A DNA stretch of 47,797 nt from [Clostridium] leptum DSM 753 (GTDB lineage: Bacteria > Bacillota > Clostridia > Oscillospirales > Acutalibacteraceae). Under the pieces are notes generated by a model. That model worked only from the letters and a program-made list of their open reading frames with translations. It was not told the DNA's origin and ran no database searches. Positions within the stretch are counted from its first letter, which is position 1; each line of letters begins with the position of its first letter. The stretch lies in assembly GCA_000154345.1 (NCBI GenBank), contig DS480338.1:1-47797 (forward strand). The letters run 5' to 3'. A program made the position numbers and the translations under genes. This document shows, piece by piece, positions 1 to 7,842 of the stretch.

Positions 1-186
1 GTATAATTTTAAAGATTTATGTAAATAATATCATATTTGTTATGATACTGTCAATATAGAGTTTAACATTTAATTAATATTCATTTAACATACATTTAAT
101 AATTTACAATACCTCTATGTTTTTTACTTATATTCTCTCTGTAAAAGCACTTGTTTTTTAATATCAAATTCTTTTTCAGAAAATTG

Positions 187-216
187 TTGCTTTTCATCCC
201 CATTATAGTGTATAAT
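187..216 (+). promoter_or_regulatory. Sigma-A-type promoter for a short transcript
   Basis: A -35 box TTGCTT (187-192) and a perfect -10 box TATAAT (211-216) are separated by 18 bases. No open frame with a ribosome site follows, but an intrinsic terminator lies about 180 bases downstream. The pair therefore appears to drive a short non-coding transcript. The surrounding 1-230 is very AT-rich compared with the rest of the window. Confidence 0.55.
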
Positions 217-222
217 AAAATT

Positions 223-401
223 TATATAGCGCAAATATCGATAAGATATTCTCAAAAAAGGCTGGTAATCGCAGTGCTGTCAGCCTAATGCCATTGTTCT
301 TTCGCAAAGGTGCCTGCCGTTCAGGTTTGAAAGTCCGCAGAAAGTTGATCTGTTTAAATGGAAAAGCCCAGCACTCTGAAGGGGGAGTGCTGGGTTTTTT
401 T
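223..401 (+). ncRNA. Candidate small non-coding RNA, family not recognised
   Basis: The interval runs from the expected start of the promoter at 187-216 to the U-tract of the terminator at 366-401, giving a transcript of about 180 nt. It contains several local hairpins: AATATC/GATATT near 234-250, GGCTG/CAGCC near 270-295, and CCTG/CAGG near 312-325. No convincing coding frame with a ribosome site is present. I compared it by eye with 6S RNA, SRP RNA, tmRNA and the c-di-GMP riboswitch and saw no clear match. The size would suit a 6S-like RNA, but that is only a size argument. A 5' leader is unlikely because the next gene downstream lies on the other strand. Confidence 0.3.
366..401 (+). terminator. 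Intrinsic terminator
   Basis: A perfect 10-bp stem CCCAGCACTC/GAGTGCTGGG (367-376 and 385-394) is followed by seven T residues. It can end the candidate small RNA on the plus strand. Read on the minus strand it follows the DUF6514-like gene by about 10 bases, so it may serve both. Confidence 0.8.
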
Positions 402-411
402 ATCTCCAAAT

Positions 412-651
412 TTATGGAAGCATATCCTCGATCGCGTCTCGAAGGTGGATGGGATACAGCTGGTAGCGATTGAACAGCTCCTCCATTTTTTTCACAAGCA
501 GGTAATCTGTTGTTACGTCATGGATAAACTCTACCGGTTCCCAGACCGAATTTATCTTTCGGGCGGCCAGAAGGCCATATGTAAAATAGTGGCCTAGGCC
601 GGGAGCGTAGAGAAGCTCCTTGATCGTCTCGTAATTCCATATCTCTGCCAT
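412..651 (-). CDS. DUF6514-like small protein
   Basis: This 79-residue protein starts at ATG behind a GAGGAG ribosome site. Its layout is a short beta-rich start (YTFGL-like FTYGLLAA), a middle with HDVTTDY, and an end reading NRYQLYPIHLRDAIEDMLP. The pattern of an early glycine strand, a D-[IV]-[ST]-T-D step and a closing P-x-HL-x-[DE]-x-[IV]-ED-x-L helix resembles the DUF6514 family found in Clostridia. The function is unknown. It stands alone and is transcribed toward the terminator at 366-401. A second protein with the same pattern occurs at 43418-43711. The family assignment is from memory of the pattern, not a search. Confidence 0.6.
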   Translation of the reverse strand: MAEIWNYETIKELLYAPGLGHYFTYGLLAARKINSVWEPVEFIHDVTTDYLLVKKMEELFNRYQLYPIHLRDAIEDMLP

Positions 652-1284
652 TCACGTGTTCTCCTCATACAGTCATGGATTTGCTCTTATGCTCTCCCAT
701 TTTTGCGGTGTATCGTGGGAAATACACATAGACAAAAGGGCTGTCCAGCGCCGCATGGAGGAAAGCCAAGTATAATAGCTTGACTTAAGCTGCCTTTTGA
801 GATGGCAAAGGCGAAAGAACGATCTAACTTTTTTGCCGCGGCAAATTCTTTGTTTTTCAAAGAGGAAGTCCTAAATATTATGTCTTGCCCATCCGGGAAA
901 ATTTCAGTAAGAGAACCAGTCAGGATATTGTAGGATCTATGGGATTTGAGGATGATGAGGGATATCAAATAAGAGCAAAATTATGATATTTATGCTATGA
1001 AAAATACATTTAGAAAGCTGGGTTCTACAGAAAGGCCGGTGAGCAATTAATATACACACGATATATATACATTAGATGATGGATGCTTATTTAATCAATG
1101 GCTGGTTAAATTCGGGCCATGAAACACCTCCTTATTTGGCCCCGCCACCGCTGCAACGGTGACAGGGCCGGTAGCAGCCCTACGTTACAGGCACATCTGC
1201 TACGGGTATTAGCTTAGCAGATGGAATAGAAAATGTAAAAACAAATACCTCAGCATTTCTCAACGATATCTCACAGCCGGCCGC
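652..1284. other. Intergenic stretch with no supported gene
   Basis: I find no open frame here with both a ribosome site and protein-like composition. A 93-codon minus-strand frame at 687-968 lacks a ribosome site and is rich in unlikely residues. Around 1119-1135 the minus strand carries a strong AAGGAGGTG ribosome site and an ATG, but that frame stops after four codons. A short plus-strand frame at 1175-1310 reads plausibly but has no start. The stretch may hold decayed genes. Confidence 0.5.
1194..1223. repeat. Inverted repeat of 9 bp
   Basis: Perfect arms CATCTGCTA (1194-1202) and TAGCAGATG (1215-1223) flank a 12-base loop. There is no T-tract on either side, so it is not an obvious terminator. 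It lies about 60 bases upstream of the promoter of the XRE-type gene and could be a protein-binding site or part of a decayed element. Confidence 0.45.
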
Positions 1285-1313
1285 TTGTGAGAACTCACCA
1301 AATACGATATAAG
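1285..1313 (+). promoter_or_regulatory. Promoter of the XRE-type gene
   Basis: TTGTGA (1285-1290) and TATAAG (1308-1313) are spaced by 17 bases. Transcription would start near 1320, leaving a short leader before the GAAGGAG ribosome site at 1331-1337 and the ATG at 1346. Confidence 0.55.
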
Positions 1314-1345
1314 ATCATACCATTTGCCAAGAAGGAGTACCGAAA

Positions 1346-1903
1346 ATGCTAGAACACGAAGAGTTTGCCCAAGAGGGGGCCATAATACGCGATATACTGC
1401 GCGCCAAGCGCGCAGCCATGCCGGAGCTAACAAATCAGGACATTGCCAATATGGCGGGGTTATCCGTCAACACGGTAAACCACTGCCTTTCCGACCGTTC
1501 TAAATCCAGCAGCGCCTTTACCATCGGGCGGCTGTGCAAGGCCCTTCACGTTTCCTTTGATCAGTGCTTTGGAATCGAGCCGGATGAGAAAAAGGATTCC
1601 CCGGAGAAGGAAAACGCTCTGCTCTCTGAAATTGAGGCGCTTCAGGAAAAGTGCGATGGGCTTAAGCAGGAGCTGGAGCGCAAGGAGGATTTGGAGAAGC
1701 TGAACCAAAGATATCTAAGCGAGCTGGAACGTTCCGCTAAGACTCACAGAAAATTTTCTCGATGGATGGTAGGCCTCTGCACACTTCTCCTTTTGCTGTT
1801 TCTCGCTTATTTAATCTTTTTTGACCTTCCAAACCCCGAATATGGAATTATTCGTTCCGAGGCCTTTTTATGCTATAACAAGAACCTGTTTATCAAACCG
1901 TAA
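1346..1903 (+). CDS. Membrane-anchored XRE-family helix-turn-helix protein
   Basis: This is a 185-residue protein. Residues about 12-75 form a lambda-repressor/XRE helix-turn-helix, with NQDIANMAGLSVNTVNHCLS as helices 2-3 and a hydrophobic core that continues to LCKALHVSFDQCFGI. A charged segment at 84-132 is heptad-like and should be a coiled coil. A hydrophobic stretch at about 140-159 is a single transmembrane helix, followed by a short tail of about 25 residues. DNA-binding proteins tethered in this way often sense envelope state, but the signal here is unknown. Start: ATG with GAAGGAG eight bases upstream. It is monocistronic behind its own promoter. No partner gene is adjacent. Confidence 0.8.
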   Translation: MLEHEEFAQEGAIIRDILRAKRAAMPELTNQDIANMAGLSVNTVNHCLSDRSKSSSAFTIGRLCKALHVSFDQCFGIEPDEKKDSPEKENALLSEIEALQEKCDGLKQELERKEDLEKLNQRYLSELERSAKTHRKFSRWMVGLCTLLLLLFLAYLIFFDLPNPEYGIIRSEAFLCYNKNLFIKP

Positions 1904-1963
1904 ATAGAGAATAAGCGGCTGATCCCTTTCGCCTGCGCGTTTAGGCGATTCCTTCTGTGAGAC

Positions 1964-1994
1964 AAAAAAAGGGCCCAGTGCTTTTCACTGGGCC
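1964..1994 (-). terminator. Intrinsic terminator overlapping the end of the small gene
   Basis: The stem GGCCCAGTG/CACTGGGCC (1972-1980 and 1986-1994) is followed on the minus strand by seven U residues (1970 to 1964). The TGA stop codon of the gene at 1985-2158 lies partly in the loop and its last sense codons are in the stem. Confidence 0.85.
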
Positions 1995-2158
1995 AGACTC
2001 CTCACAAGGGACTGCATTTCTTCCTTAGAGCTCGCTTGGCGGGCTTGGGCCAGCACCGTTTCCTTCTCCGAAGCGGTGAAACGGGAAAACCGTTCCATCG
2101 CCTTGGGATGCTGTGCCAGAGCCATAGAAAACCCTAAGGGCAGCTGATTTTGTTCCAA
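1985..2158 (-). CDS. Small conserved protein of unknown function (57 residues)
   Basis: The protein is short, soluble and mostly helical. It has a PLGFSMALAQHPKAMERF core and an ASSKEEMQSLVRSL end. I have seen this pattern (a PxGF-MALAQN-x-AM-x-F opening and a VSS-x-x-EM-x-x-[YF]V-x-SL close) in many gut Clostridia as a hypothetical protein, but no function is known to me. I chose the TTG start at 2158 because GGAGGTGG lies eight bases upstream. A GTG at 2173 would add five residues but would overlap that ribosome site. The gene ends inside its own terminator, an unusually tight arrangement that supports it being real. Confidence 0.7.
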   Translation of the reverse strand: MEQNQLPLGFSMALAQHPKAMERFSRFTASEKETVLAQARQASSKEEMQSLVRSLAQ

Positions 2159-2558
2159 AGCTGCCACCTCCACACTCTCAGTATGCGGAGGTTTTTTCTT
2201 TTTATTCCTTCATTTTCCTGCCCGTTCTTCCCGCTTTTGCAGCGGCGGGCGCTCCATGGGGCCTCCAGGGCCGCAAAGCTCTCTATCGACCCAAAACCAG
2301 AGGCAGCAGCTTCCGCGCAGCCGCGCTTTAAGGCATCAAAGAGCGCTGCCAGCCGCAGAATGACAGATAGGCTTACAAAAAGCCTAATAATCGTTTATCG
2401 TCTTCCCTGCAGCGGCGGTTTTTTCAAAACATCACAAAAGGCATGGCGCATTTCCCCCGTGAAGGGGAAAAACGTCATGCCTTTTCCCTTGCGCTTCGCC
2501 TCGGTTTTAATGCTTCAGCTTTGCGGGCGAAAAAGAGGGCGGCGCCGAACGCAGGCCA
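2159..2558. other. Intergenic region between two minus-strand units
   Basis: About 400 bases without a supported gene. A plus-strand frame from 2150 to 2701 runs into the kinase gene on the opposite strand, has no ribosome site and has the Arg/Ser-rich composition of a shadow. The only clear element is the hairpin at 2436-2485. Confidence 0.6.
2436..2485 (-). terminator. Terminator after the kinase operon
   Basis: Outer arms AAAAGGCATG (2436-2445) and CATGCCTTTT (2476-2485) and inner arms TTTCCCC/GGGGAAA form one long hairpin. It is symmetrical with U residues on both sides, so it can terminate from either direction. It lies about 75 bases past the stop codon of the xylulokinase-like gene. 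Confidence 0.7.
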
Positions 2559-4106
2559 TTATTCCAGATACTTCGCTACCTTTTGGGCCTGCTCCTGATA
2601 TAAGGGCTTTAAAGCCGGATACAGCTTTCGGTAGGTGCCGTAAAAGTCGTCGTAAACGCCTACATTTTCCGCGATCGGCTGGGTTTGGGTCACCGGCTTG
2701 AGAATATGTCGGCAGCCCTCCTCTACAGACGGAAACTCTCCCGCCGCCACCGCAGCCAGAATCGCAGCGCCGGCAGCCGGGCCCTCATCCATGTTCATAG
2801 TGATTACCGAAGCGTTATACACATCCGCCTGGATCTGCCGCCAAAGAGCGCTTTTCGCGCCTCCTCCCATCGCCCGAACCTCCGTCACCGTCAGGTTGTT
2901 GGTTTCGTGGATAATTTCCAAAATATCCCGCAGGGAGAAGGTGACCCCCTCCATAACGCTGCGGCACATAGCCCCCAGGTTATGGCGGTAGCTCAGTCCA
3001 AAAAACACTCCTCTGGCGTTGGGGTCCACATGAGGCGTGGACTCGCCGCCAGGATAGGGCAGAAAGCACAGGCCCTCGCTGCCGGCAGGCTCCGCCTCTG
3101 CCAACGCGTCCATATAGGCGTAAACATCCCCGCCCTTTTCCGCCAGCTCCTGCTTCTTATCGGCAAACAGAGTATCCCGCATCCATTTGAAGGATCCGCC
3201 CGCTCCCATCGTGCAGCCTAAGAAGCAGTATTTTCCGGGCACGGAATGGCACAGGCTGTACATCGCCCTGGGCTTTTGGTCCACAAAGGGCTGGTCGCAG
3301 GCGCCGAACACCACACCGGAGGTCCCGATGGTGGCCGCGATGGTGCCCGCCCGGACGATACCGCAGCCAACGCCGCCTACCGTTTGATCGCCGCCGCCCG
3401 CCGCCAGGGGGATCCCTGGACGCAGTCCCCAGCGCTCAGCCAGCTCCGGAAGCAGACATCCGGCCGCCTGCTGGCTCTCCAGCAGCCTTTCCGGCACAAT
3501 AGACCTGGGAATTCCCGTGACCTCAAACATGCGGTCGGACCAGGCTCTTTTTTTCATATCCAGCAGCCAGCTGCACGAGGCGTCGCTGACGTCTGTGGCA
3601 ATCTCTCCGGTCATGCGGTAACGCAGGTAATCCTTGGGGAACAGAGCCACGTTGATTCTTTCATAATCCTCCGGACGGTTTTTCCTCAGCCACAAAAGCT
3701 TGGCCGCCCAATAGCTGGGCAGGCAGTGGTTAGCGGTAATTTCCAGAGCCTCCGCCGGGTCAATCCGTCGGTTTAACTCCTCCGCCTCGGCACTGGCCCT
3801 CTGGTCCAGCCAGATCATGCAGTTGCCGATGGGCTTCATCTCCTTGTCCATCAGGGTCAGGCCCTGCATCTGGCCGGAAAATCCGATACCGGCGACTTCT
3901 CCGCCCCGGCCGCTTTTCGCTACGGCCTGTCTGACAGCGGCGTCACAAGCCTCCCACCAGGCCTGCGGATCCTGCTCCACCCAGCTTGGGCGGGGTGTGA
4001 TCAGATCACATTCCCCATAGCCCTTGCCCAGCAAGGCGCCGGAGGCGTCCATCACAACAGCCTTCACGCCGCTGGTGCCCGCGTCAATTCCCAGAAAGCA
4101 GCTCAT
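2559..4106 (-). CDS. xylB: FGGY-family carbohydrate kinase, xylulokinase-like
   Basis: This 515-residue cytoplasmic ATP-dependent sugar kinase has the normal length for xylulokinase. The N-terminal phosphate loop GIDAGTSGVKAVVMD is at 6-20, the conserved GQM segment at 78-80, LFPKDYLRYRMTG at about 155-167, and the catalytic Asp in AGGGDQ at D240. The C-terminal FGGY half carries GGGAKSALWRQIQADV. Overall order matches E. coli XylB well. Two positions differ: QMHG of XylB is QMQG here (Q81), and the Asn after the catalytic Asp is Q241. In XylB that His and Asn contact D-xylulose, so the substrate may be another ketose. It starts at ATG with GGGGAGGA upstream and lies 21 bases behind the iron alcohol dehydrogenase in one operon. 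The symbol indicates family only. Confidence 0.85.
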   Translation of the reverse strand: MSCFLGIDAGTSGVKAVVMDASGALLGKGYGECDLITPRPSWVEQDPQAWWEACDAAVRQAVAKSGRGGEVAGIGFSGQMQGLTLMDKEMKPIGNCMIWLDQRASAEAEELNRRIDPAEALEITANHCLPSYWAAKLLWLRKNRPEDYERINVALFPKDYLRYRMTGEIATDVSDASCSWLLDMKKRAWSDRMFEVTGIPRSIVPERLLESQQAAGCLLPELAERWGLRPGIPLAAGGGDQTVGGVGCGIVRAGTIAATIGTSGVVFGACDQPFVDQKPRAMYSLCHSVPGKYCFLGCTMGAGGSFKWMRDTLFADKKQELAEKGGDVYAYMDALAEAEPAGSEGLCFLPYPGGESTPHVDPNARGVFFGLSYRHNLGAMCRSVMEGVTFSLRDILEIIHETNNLTVTEVRAMGGGAKSALWRQIQADVYNASVITMNMDEGPAAGAAILAAVAAGEFPSVEEGCRHILKPVTQTQPIAENVGVYDDFYGTYRKLYPALKPLYQEQAQKVAKYLE

Positions 4107-4127
4107 TTCAATTCCTCCCCGCGGCTT

Positions 4128-5309
4128 TTATTTGCAAAGCTCGAATTGCTCCCTCATCACCTGCTCGGTGTAGCCGTAGGCGTCCTTCTCGCCCCAGGCG
4201 ACGGCCGTTTGAAGCGCGTCAGGAGCCATTTTATCGATGGCGTCCGGATCGGTGATGCCGGCCTCCGCCAAGGTGGTGGGCGTACCGATCTTCTTGAACC
4301 AGGCCTCCAGGGCGTCGATGCCCGCTTGAGCCGCTTTTCTATCGTCTTTCTCCTCGATTTTAAAGACCTCTCTGGCGAAATCCGCGTATTTCTTGGCGCG
4401 CTCCTTTAGGTAATAGCGCATCGTGGCCAAAATTGTGACGGACATGGCCGCACCGTGGGGGGTATCGTAAAAATTGGATAGGGAATGCCCTAAAATATGA
4501 ATGTTGGAGTTGGGCAGTCCCATACCGCAGTCATAGAAGCCGTTCCAGGCAAAGGCCGCCTGCCACATCATCAGGCCTCTGGCCTCCGGGTCTTGGGGAT
4601 CCTTCAGCAGGCGGTCCATACAGTCCATAATGGAACGGATGCCGCCCTGGCAGAAATGATCCTGATAGGGAGCGAAGGGCAGAGTGTGGCCCAGATAGTG
4701 CTCCAGCAGGTGGGAAACAATATCCGCCGCGGAATAGGCGGTCTGCTTGATCGGGATGGTATAGGTCAGCTCCGGGTCCAGAATAGAAACCACCGGCTTC
4801 ATGACCGGGTTGACGAAGCCATCCTTTCTGCCCAGGGCCTCGTTGGTGATTACGGCGGTGCCGTTCAGCTCAGACGAGGTGGCGGGAATCGTCACTACGG
4901 TGATGACCGGGATGGTTTTCTCAATTACCGCCTTACCCAGGGGGAAATCCCAGGGGTCGCCGTCATACAGGGCGCCTACGCCGATAAATTTGGCTTCGTC
5001 CATAGCGGAGCCTCCGCCCAGCGCGATAATCACATCCGGCTTTTCCTTTTTGCAAAGGGCAATGGCCGGGGCGGCGTGCTCGGCGGTTGGATTGCTCTTC
5101 ACGCCGAAATGGTACAAAAGCTCCACGCCCGCTTCCTTACAGCTGTCGGCCACCTTATCGAAAAAGCCGACCTTTTTCACAAAATCCTCGTCGTAGGTCA
5201 CCAGAAGAGCCTTTTTACCGTATCTGGCCGCCTCTCCGCCTACCTTTTTCACCTCTCCGACACCGAAAATAATTTTCGTGGGAACGGAAAACTCAAAGGG
5301 TGTTAACAT
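4128..5309 (-). CDS. Iron-containing alcohol dehydrogenase
   Basis: This 393-residue NAD(P)-dependent group III alcohol dehydrogenase is related to YqhD and butanol dehydrogenases. It interconverts an aldehyde or ketone with an alcohol in the cytoplasm. The nucleotide-binding GGGSAMDEAK lies at about 98-107, and the metal ligands are recognisable as D196 and H200 (AADIVSH), H271 and H285 (TPHGAA), with the spacing of YqhD. The ATG at 5309 is preferred because AAAGGAG stands nine bases upstream; an ATG two codons earlier is only three bases from that site. It sits between lplA and the xylulokinase-like kinase, so its substrate is probably an aldehyde or ketose of the same pathway, for example the aldehyde released by the E1 reaction. 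That link is inferred. Confidence 0.88.
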   Translation of the reverse strand: MLTPFEFSVPTKIIFGVGEVKKVGGEAARYGKKALLVTYDEDFVKKVGFFDKVADSCKEAGVELLYHFGVKSNPTAEHAAPAIALCKKEKPDVIIALGGGSAMDEAKFIGVGALYDGDPWDFPLGKAVIEKTIPVITVVTIPATSSELNGTAVITNEALGRKDGFVNPVMKPVVSILDPELTYTIPIKQTAYSAADIVSHLLEHYLGHTLPFAPYQDHFCQGGIRSIMDCMDRLLKDPQDPEARGLMMWQAAFAWNGFYDCGMGLPNSNIHILGHSLSNFYDTPHGAAMSVTILATMRYYLKERAKKYADFAREVFKIEEKDDRKAAQAGIDALEAWFKKIGTPTTLAEAGITDPDAIDKMAPDALQTAVAWGEKDAYGYTEQVMREQFELCK

Positions 5310-5522
5310 GGTCATCTTCTCCTTTACACGTTAAATATAGGTTTATGAAAGCAGATTGTTCTGCGGCTTTCCAAATTCCAGACAGCCCGTTCAAGGCCGG
5401 CGGACCTGAAGCGCTTCGAAAGCCCGCCGAACCGGACAGCCGGACGAATCCCCAAATCAGGCGCGCAGGAGAGCGCCGCCCGGGGGAGAGCCTCCATGCG
5501 TTCGGAGCCCCTTCTGGTTCTC

Positions 5523-6512
5523 TCAGCGAACCAGAAGCTCCGTCAGCTTTTCCCGGGTAAGATTATGAAAATATTCCCCGACCGGCAGCGGCTCCAAAGC
5601 CTTCTCCACAGCAGTCTCTTCCAGAGGACAGCCCAGCAGGGCCTGTTCCACCTCGGCGCTGTCCCGGCTTCCAAAAAAATCGCCGTAAATTCTACAGCCG
5701 GCGATCCGCCCCTTGGTTACCCGGAGCTGAAGCTCCAGCTTCCCGCAGCCCTCTACACGGGCTTCCTTTTTCACGCCGTACTCCGGCGACTGGCCGTAGT
5801 TCCACTCCCAGGTATCGTAGCGGGATGCCTTGATTTCCTGAATCCGGTCCAAATCCTTTTGGGTAAACCGGTAGGGCGGCGGCGCCTTTCCGCCGAACAT
5901 TTCGTCCGCCAGCAGGCCCCAAAAGTCCTCCAGGGCCGCCGCCTGGGGCAGATAATCCTTGATATTTGTCACCCGCCCCCGCACCGAGGCCACTCCCTTT
6001 TGCAGAAGCTTATCCGGCGGAACCCGCAGCGCCCTGGAAAGCACGGTTAGGTCCGAGTCAAACAGCAGAGTGCCGTGATGGAGAACCCTCCCCTTCCAAA
6101 TCCGCTGCGAGCTGCCGGAGAATTTTTTCCCATCGATCAGCATATCGTTTCTGCCGCCGAGCTCTACAGGAACCCCCAGCCTTTTCAGGGCTGCCGCCAC
6201 CGGCTGACAAAACAGGTGCAGATCCAGTTCCGCCGAGCTTCTGCCCTCAGCGATCAGGGTGAAATTCAGATTTCCCAGGTCATGGTAAACCGCCCCGCCT
6301 CCGGTAGTGCGCCGTACCACCCGGATGCCCCGGGCCCGGGTATAATCCCCATCCAGCTCTGTTTCCGTATTTTGGTTGCGCCCTACAATGATAGCGTTGT
6401 CGTTCTGCCACAAAAGGAACCAAGGCCCCTTTCGCGGCTCCTCTTCAAATAAATATTGCTCCATCGCCAGGTTGAACCTGGGGTCGGTGCTTGGGGAGAT
6501 CCCATAAACCAT
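5523..6512 (-). CDS. lplA: Lipoate-protein ligase
   Basis: This 329-residue enzyme activates free lipoate with ATP and attaches it to the lipoyl-domain lysine of E2 or H proteins. The signature RRTTGGGAVYHDLGNLNFT is at about 67-85, and NDMLIDGKKFSGSSQR carries the conserved binding lysine. A C-terminal accessory domain is present, so it should do both activation and transfer. The start is ATG with AAAGGGGAAG upstream. The gene follows the SorC regulator by about 130 bases and precedes the iron alcohol dehydrogenase by 213. The E2 gene on the other side of the regulator supplies an obvious target (K42 of the lipoyl domain). This argues that the locus uses scavenged lipoate for its own dehydrogenase complex. 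Confidence 0.93.
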   Translation of the reverse strand: MVYGISPSTDPRFNLAMEQYLFEEEPRKGPWFLLWQNDNAIIVGRNQNTETELDGDYTRARGIRVVRRTTGGGAVYHDLGNLNFTLIAEGRSSAELDLHLFCQPVAAALKRLGVPVELGGRNDMLIDGKKFSGSSQRIWKGRVLHHGTLLFDSDLTVLSRALRVPPDKLLQKGVASVRGRVTNIKDYLPQAAALEDFWGLLADEMFGGKAPPPYRFTQKDLDRIQEIKASRYDTWEWNYGQSPEYGVKKEARVEGCGKLELQLRVTKGRIAGCRIYGDFFGSRDSAEVEQALLGCPLEETAVEKALEPLPVGEYFHNLTREKLTELLVR

Positions 6513-6639
6513 AGCCGTACTTCCCCTTTACTGCCGAGCGGCCGAATAACGCTTGCCGCCGGACCTTCTTTCCTGACGGAAAACGCAGTCCCGCGCCAGG
6601 CGGGAATTTTTCTTCCGCTTCCTTTTTCCCATCCTCGTT

Positions 6640-7626
6640 TTATTGCAGCGCCTTGATCACCTTACTGTCCAGCACATTCAGCACCTGCCGGGCGGTTTCC
6701 TCATCGGTGGCGAAATAGTCGAGAATCCCGCTGTTCAGAGCTCCAATGATAGAGAAGATCTTGCTGCTTCCAACCGCTACCGCCAGCACCTGGTTGGTGG
6801 ACCGCAGATCCCTTTCCTCAATGCCGATGACTTTATCGTTGTAGTTGCACCGGATAAACTCACCGCGGATATTGATCCGGCGGGCGCACAGGTCGCTGAC
6901 AGCCTTATCCGGATAACGGTTGATTTCCTCCAGCAGATTGGTGACCCGTCCCGGCTCGGCCTCATAGGACTCCGGGGGGCGGCCCACGCCGATGACGGCG
7001 AAGTCCAGGGTCCTCCACTTTTCCAGAACCGACTGCATGTAAAGGCTTCCCATATACCGTTTTTTATCCTCGATGGTATCCACAAAGCCAGGAGAATAAA
7101 GCACCACCGGCGTGCCCCGAAGCTTTTCGGAAAACTCCCTGACGCTTTCGATCAGCTGGAATTCCCGGGTCAGCAGGGGAGAGCCTCCCACCAAAGGCAC
7201 CACAGTGATATTGCACAGCTCCGTATCCTCTGGGAAAGCCTGCATAAACTCATAGCAGGAGCCGCCCCATGAGGTGCCTACCGTGGTATGGCTTTTCATC
7301 ATTCTGCTGGCAAACCTGGCCGCTTGCGAGGCCACGATCTTCAGCACCACATCCTCCTGGCGGATGCCGCAAGGGATCACCAGGCATTTTTTCAGGCCGA
7401 ACCGCTTCTGAAATTGCCCCGCCAGCTCCTCGTTATTGACCTCCGGGTCCTTGATTTTGATTTGAACCACCCCGGTTTTTCTGGCCTCCGCCAGCAGCAG
7501 GGAAACCGCCGGCCGAGAGGTCCTCAGCTTTTTGGCGATGGTTTCCTGGGTCAAGCCCTCCTGATAATACATTTTAGCCGCCTGTACCATCTTTTGCAGA
7601 TTTTGAATACCGTCTCCCCGATCCAT
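6640..7626 (-). CDS. SorC-family (sugar-binding) transcriptional regulator
   Basis: A 328-residue regulator. The N-terminal helix-turn-helix is at about 24-47 (LTQETIAKKLRTSRPAVSLL), and a SorC/DeoR-type effector-binding domain of about 260 residues follows. Landmarks include VVPLVGGSPLL, the TVGTSWGG segment and the closing AVAVGSSKIFSIIGALNSG. This family usually binds a phosphorylated sugar. ATG at 7626 is chosen because AAGGAG lies six bases upstream; an upstream in-frame start at 7710 falls inside the palindromic operator and is rejected. The gene is divergent from the MBL hydrolase and dehydrogenase genes and heads the lplA-adh-kinase arm. A perfect palindrome in its leader suggests autoregulation. 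Confidence 0.9.
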   Translation of the reverse strand: MDRGDGIQNLQKMVQAAKMYYQEGLTQETIAKKLRTSRPAVSLLLAEARKTGVVQIKIKDPEVNNEELAGQFQKRFGLKKCLVIPCGIRQEDVVLKIVASQAARFASRMMKSHTTVGTSWGGSCYEFMQAFPEDTELCNITVVPLVGGSPLLTREFQLIESVREFSEKLRGTPVVLYSPGFVDTIEDKKRYMGSLYMQSVLEKWRTLDFAVIGVGRPPESYEAEPGRVTNLLEEINRYPDKAVSDLCARRINIRGEFIRCNYNDKVIGIEERDLRSTNQVLAVAVGSSKIFSIIGALNSGILDYFATDEETARQVLNVLDSKVIKALQ

Positions 7627-7703
7627 GCTATCTCCTTCCGGCCGCGCCCCGCTCCCGCCGGCTTCCCAGCAAAGCAAGCCCGCCTTAATCAGTCGCTTCC
7701 AAT

Positions 7704-7729
7704 AGAACAATATCGAGCGATATTGTTCT
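7704..7729. promoter_or_regulatory. 26-bp perfect palindrome, probable SorC operator
   Basis: Half-sites AGAACAATATCG and CGATATTGTTCT flank a 2-base centre. The site lies 30-56 bases downstream of the predicted start of the regulator transcript and about 80 bases before its start codon. There is no U-tract, so it is not a terminator. A related site (15 of 18 core positions) occurs at 8777-8798 before the E1alpha gene. Assignment to the SorC protein is inferred from position. Confidence 0.7.
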
Positions 7730-7766
7730 TTCTAGTTTTTTCTAACTTTTTATTTGCGCTGCCCTC

Positions 7767-7795
7767 AGTATAACAATTATTATTACAATTGTCAA
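7767..7795 (-). promoter_or_regulatory. Promoter of the SorC regulator operon
   Basis: On the minus strand TTGACA (7795-7790) and TATACT (7772-7767) are spaced by exactly 17 bases, a near-consensus sigma-A promoter. It should drive the regulator and probably lplA and downstream genes. It lies back to back with the plus-strand promoter at 7843-7871. Confidence 0.8.
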
Positions 7796-7842
7796 TAATT
7801 CAAAAAATTAAAAAATTCTTATCTTTATTTTAGGAAAAGGGC

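Noticed and set aside
223..401. c-di-GMP (GEMM) riboswitch or 6S RNA
   Set aside because: A CGCAAAG string is present, but the other conserved GEMM elements are absent. No 6S-type closing stem was found by eye.
687..968. 93-codon minus-strand frame
   Set aside because: It has no ribosome site and an unlikely composition, and is not linked to the next gene.
2150..2701. 183-codon plus-strand frame
   Set aside because: It overlaps the kinase gene on the other strand and is very rich in Arg, Ser and Pro without a ribosome site.
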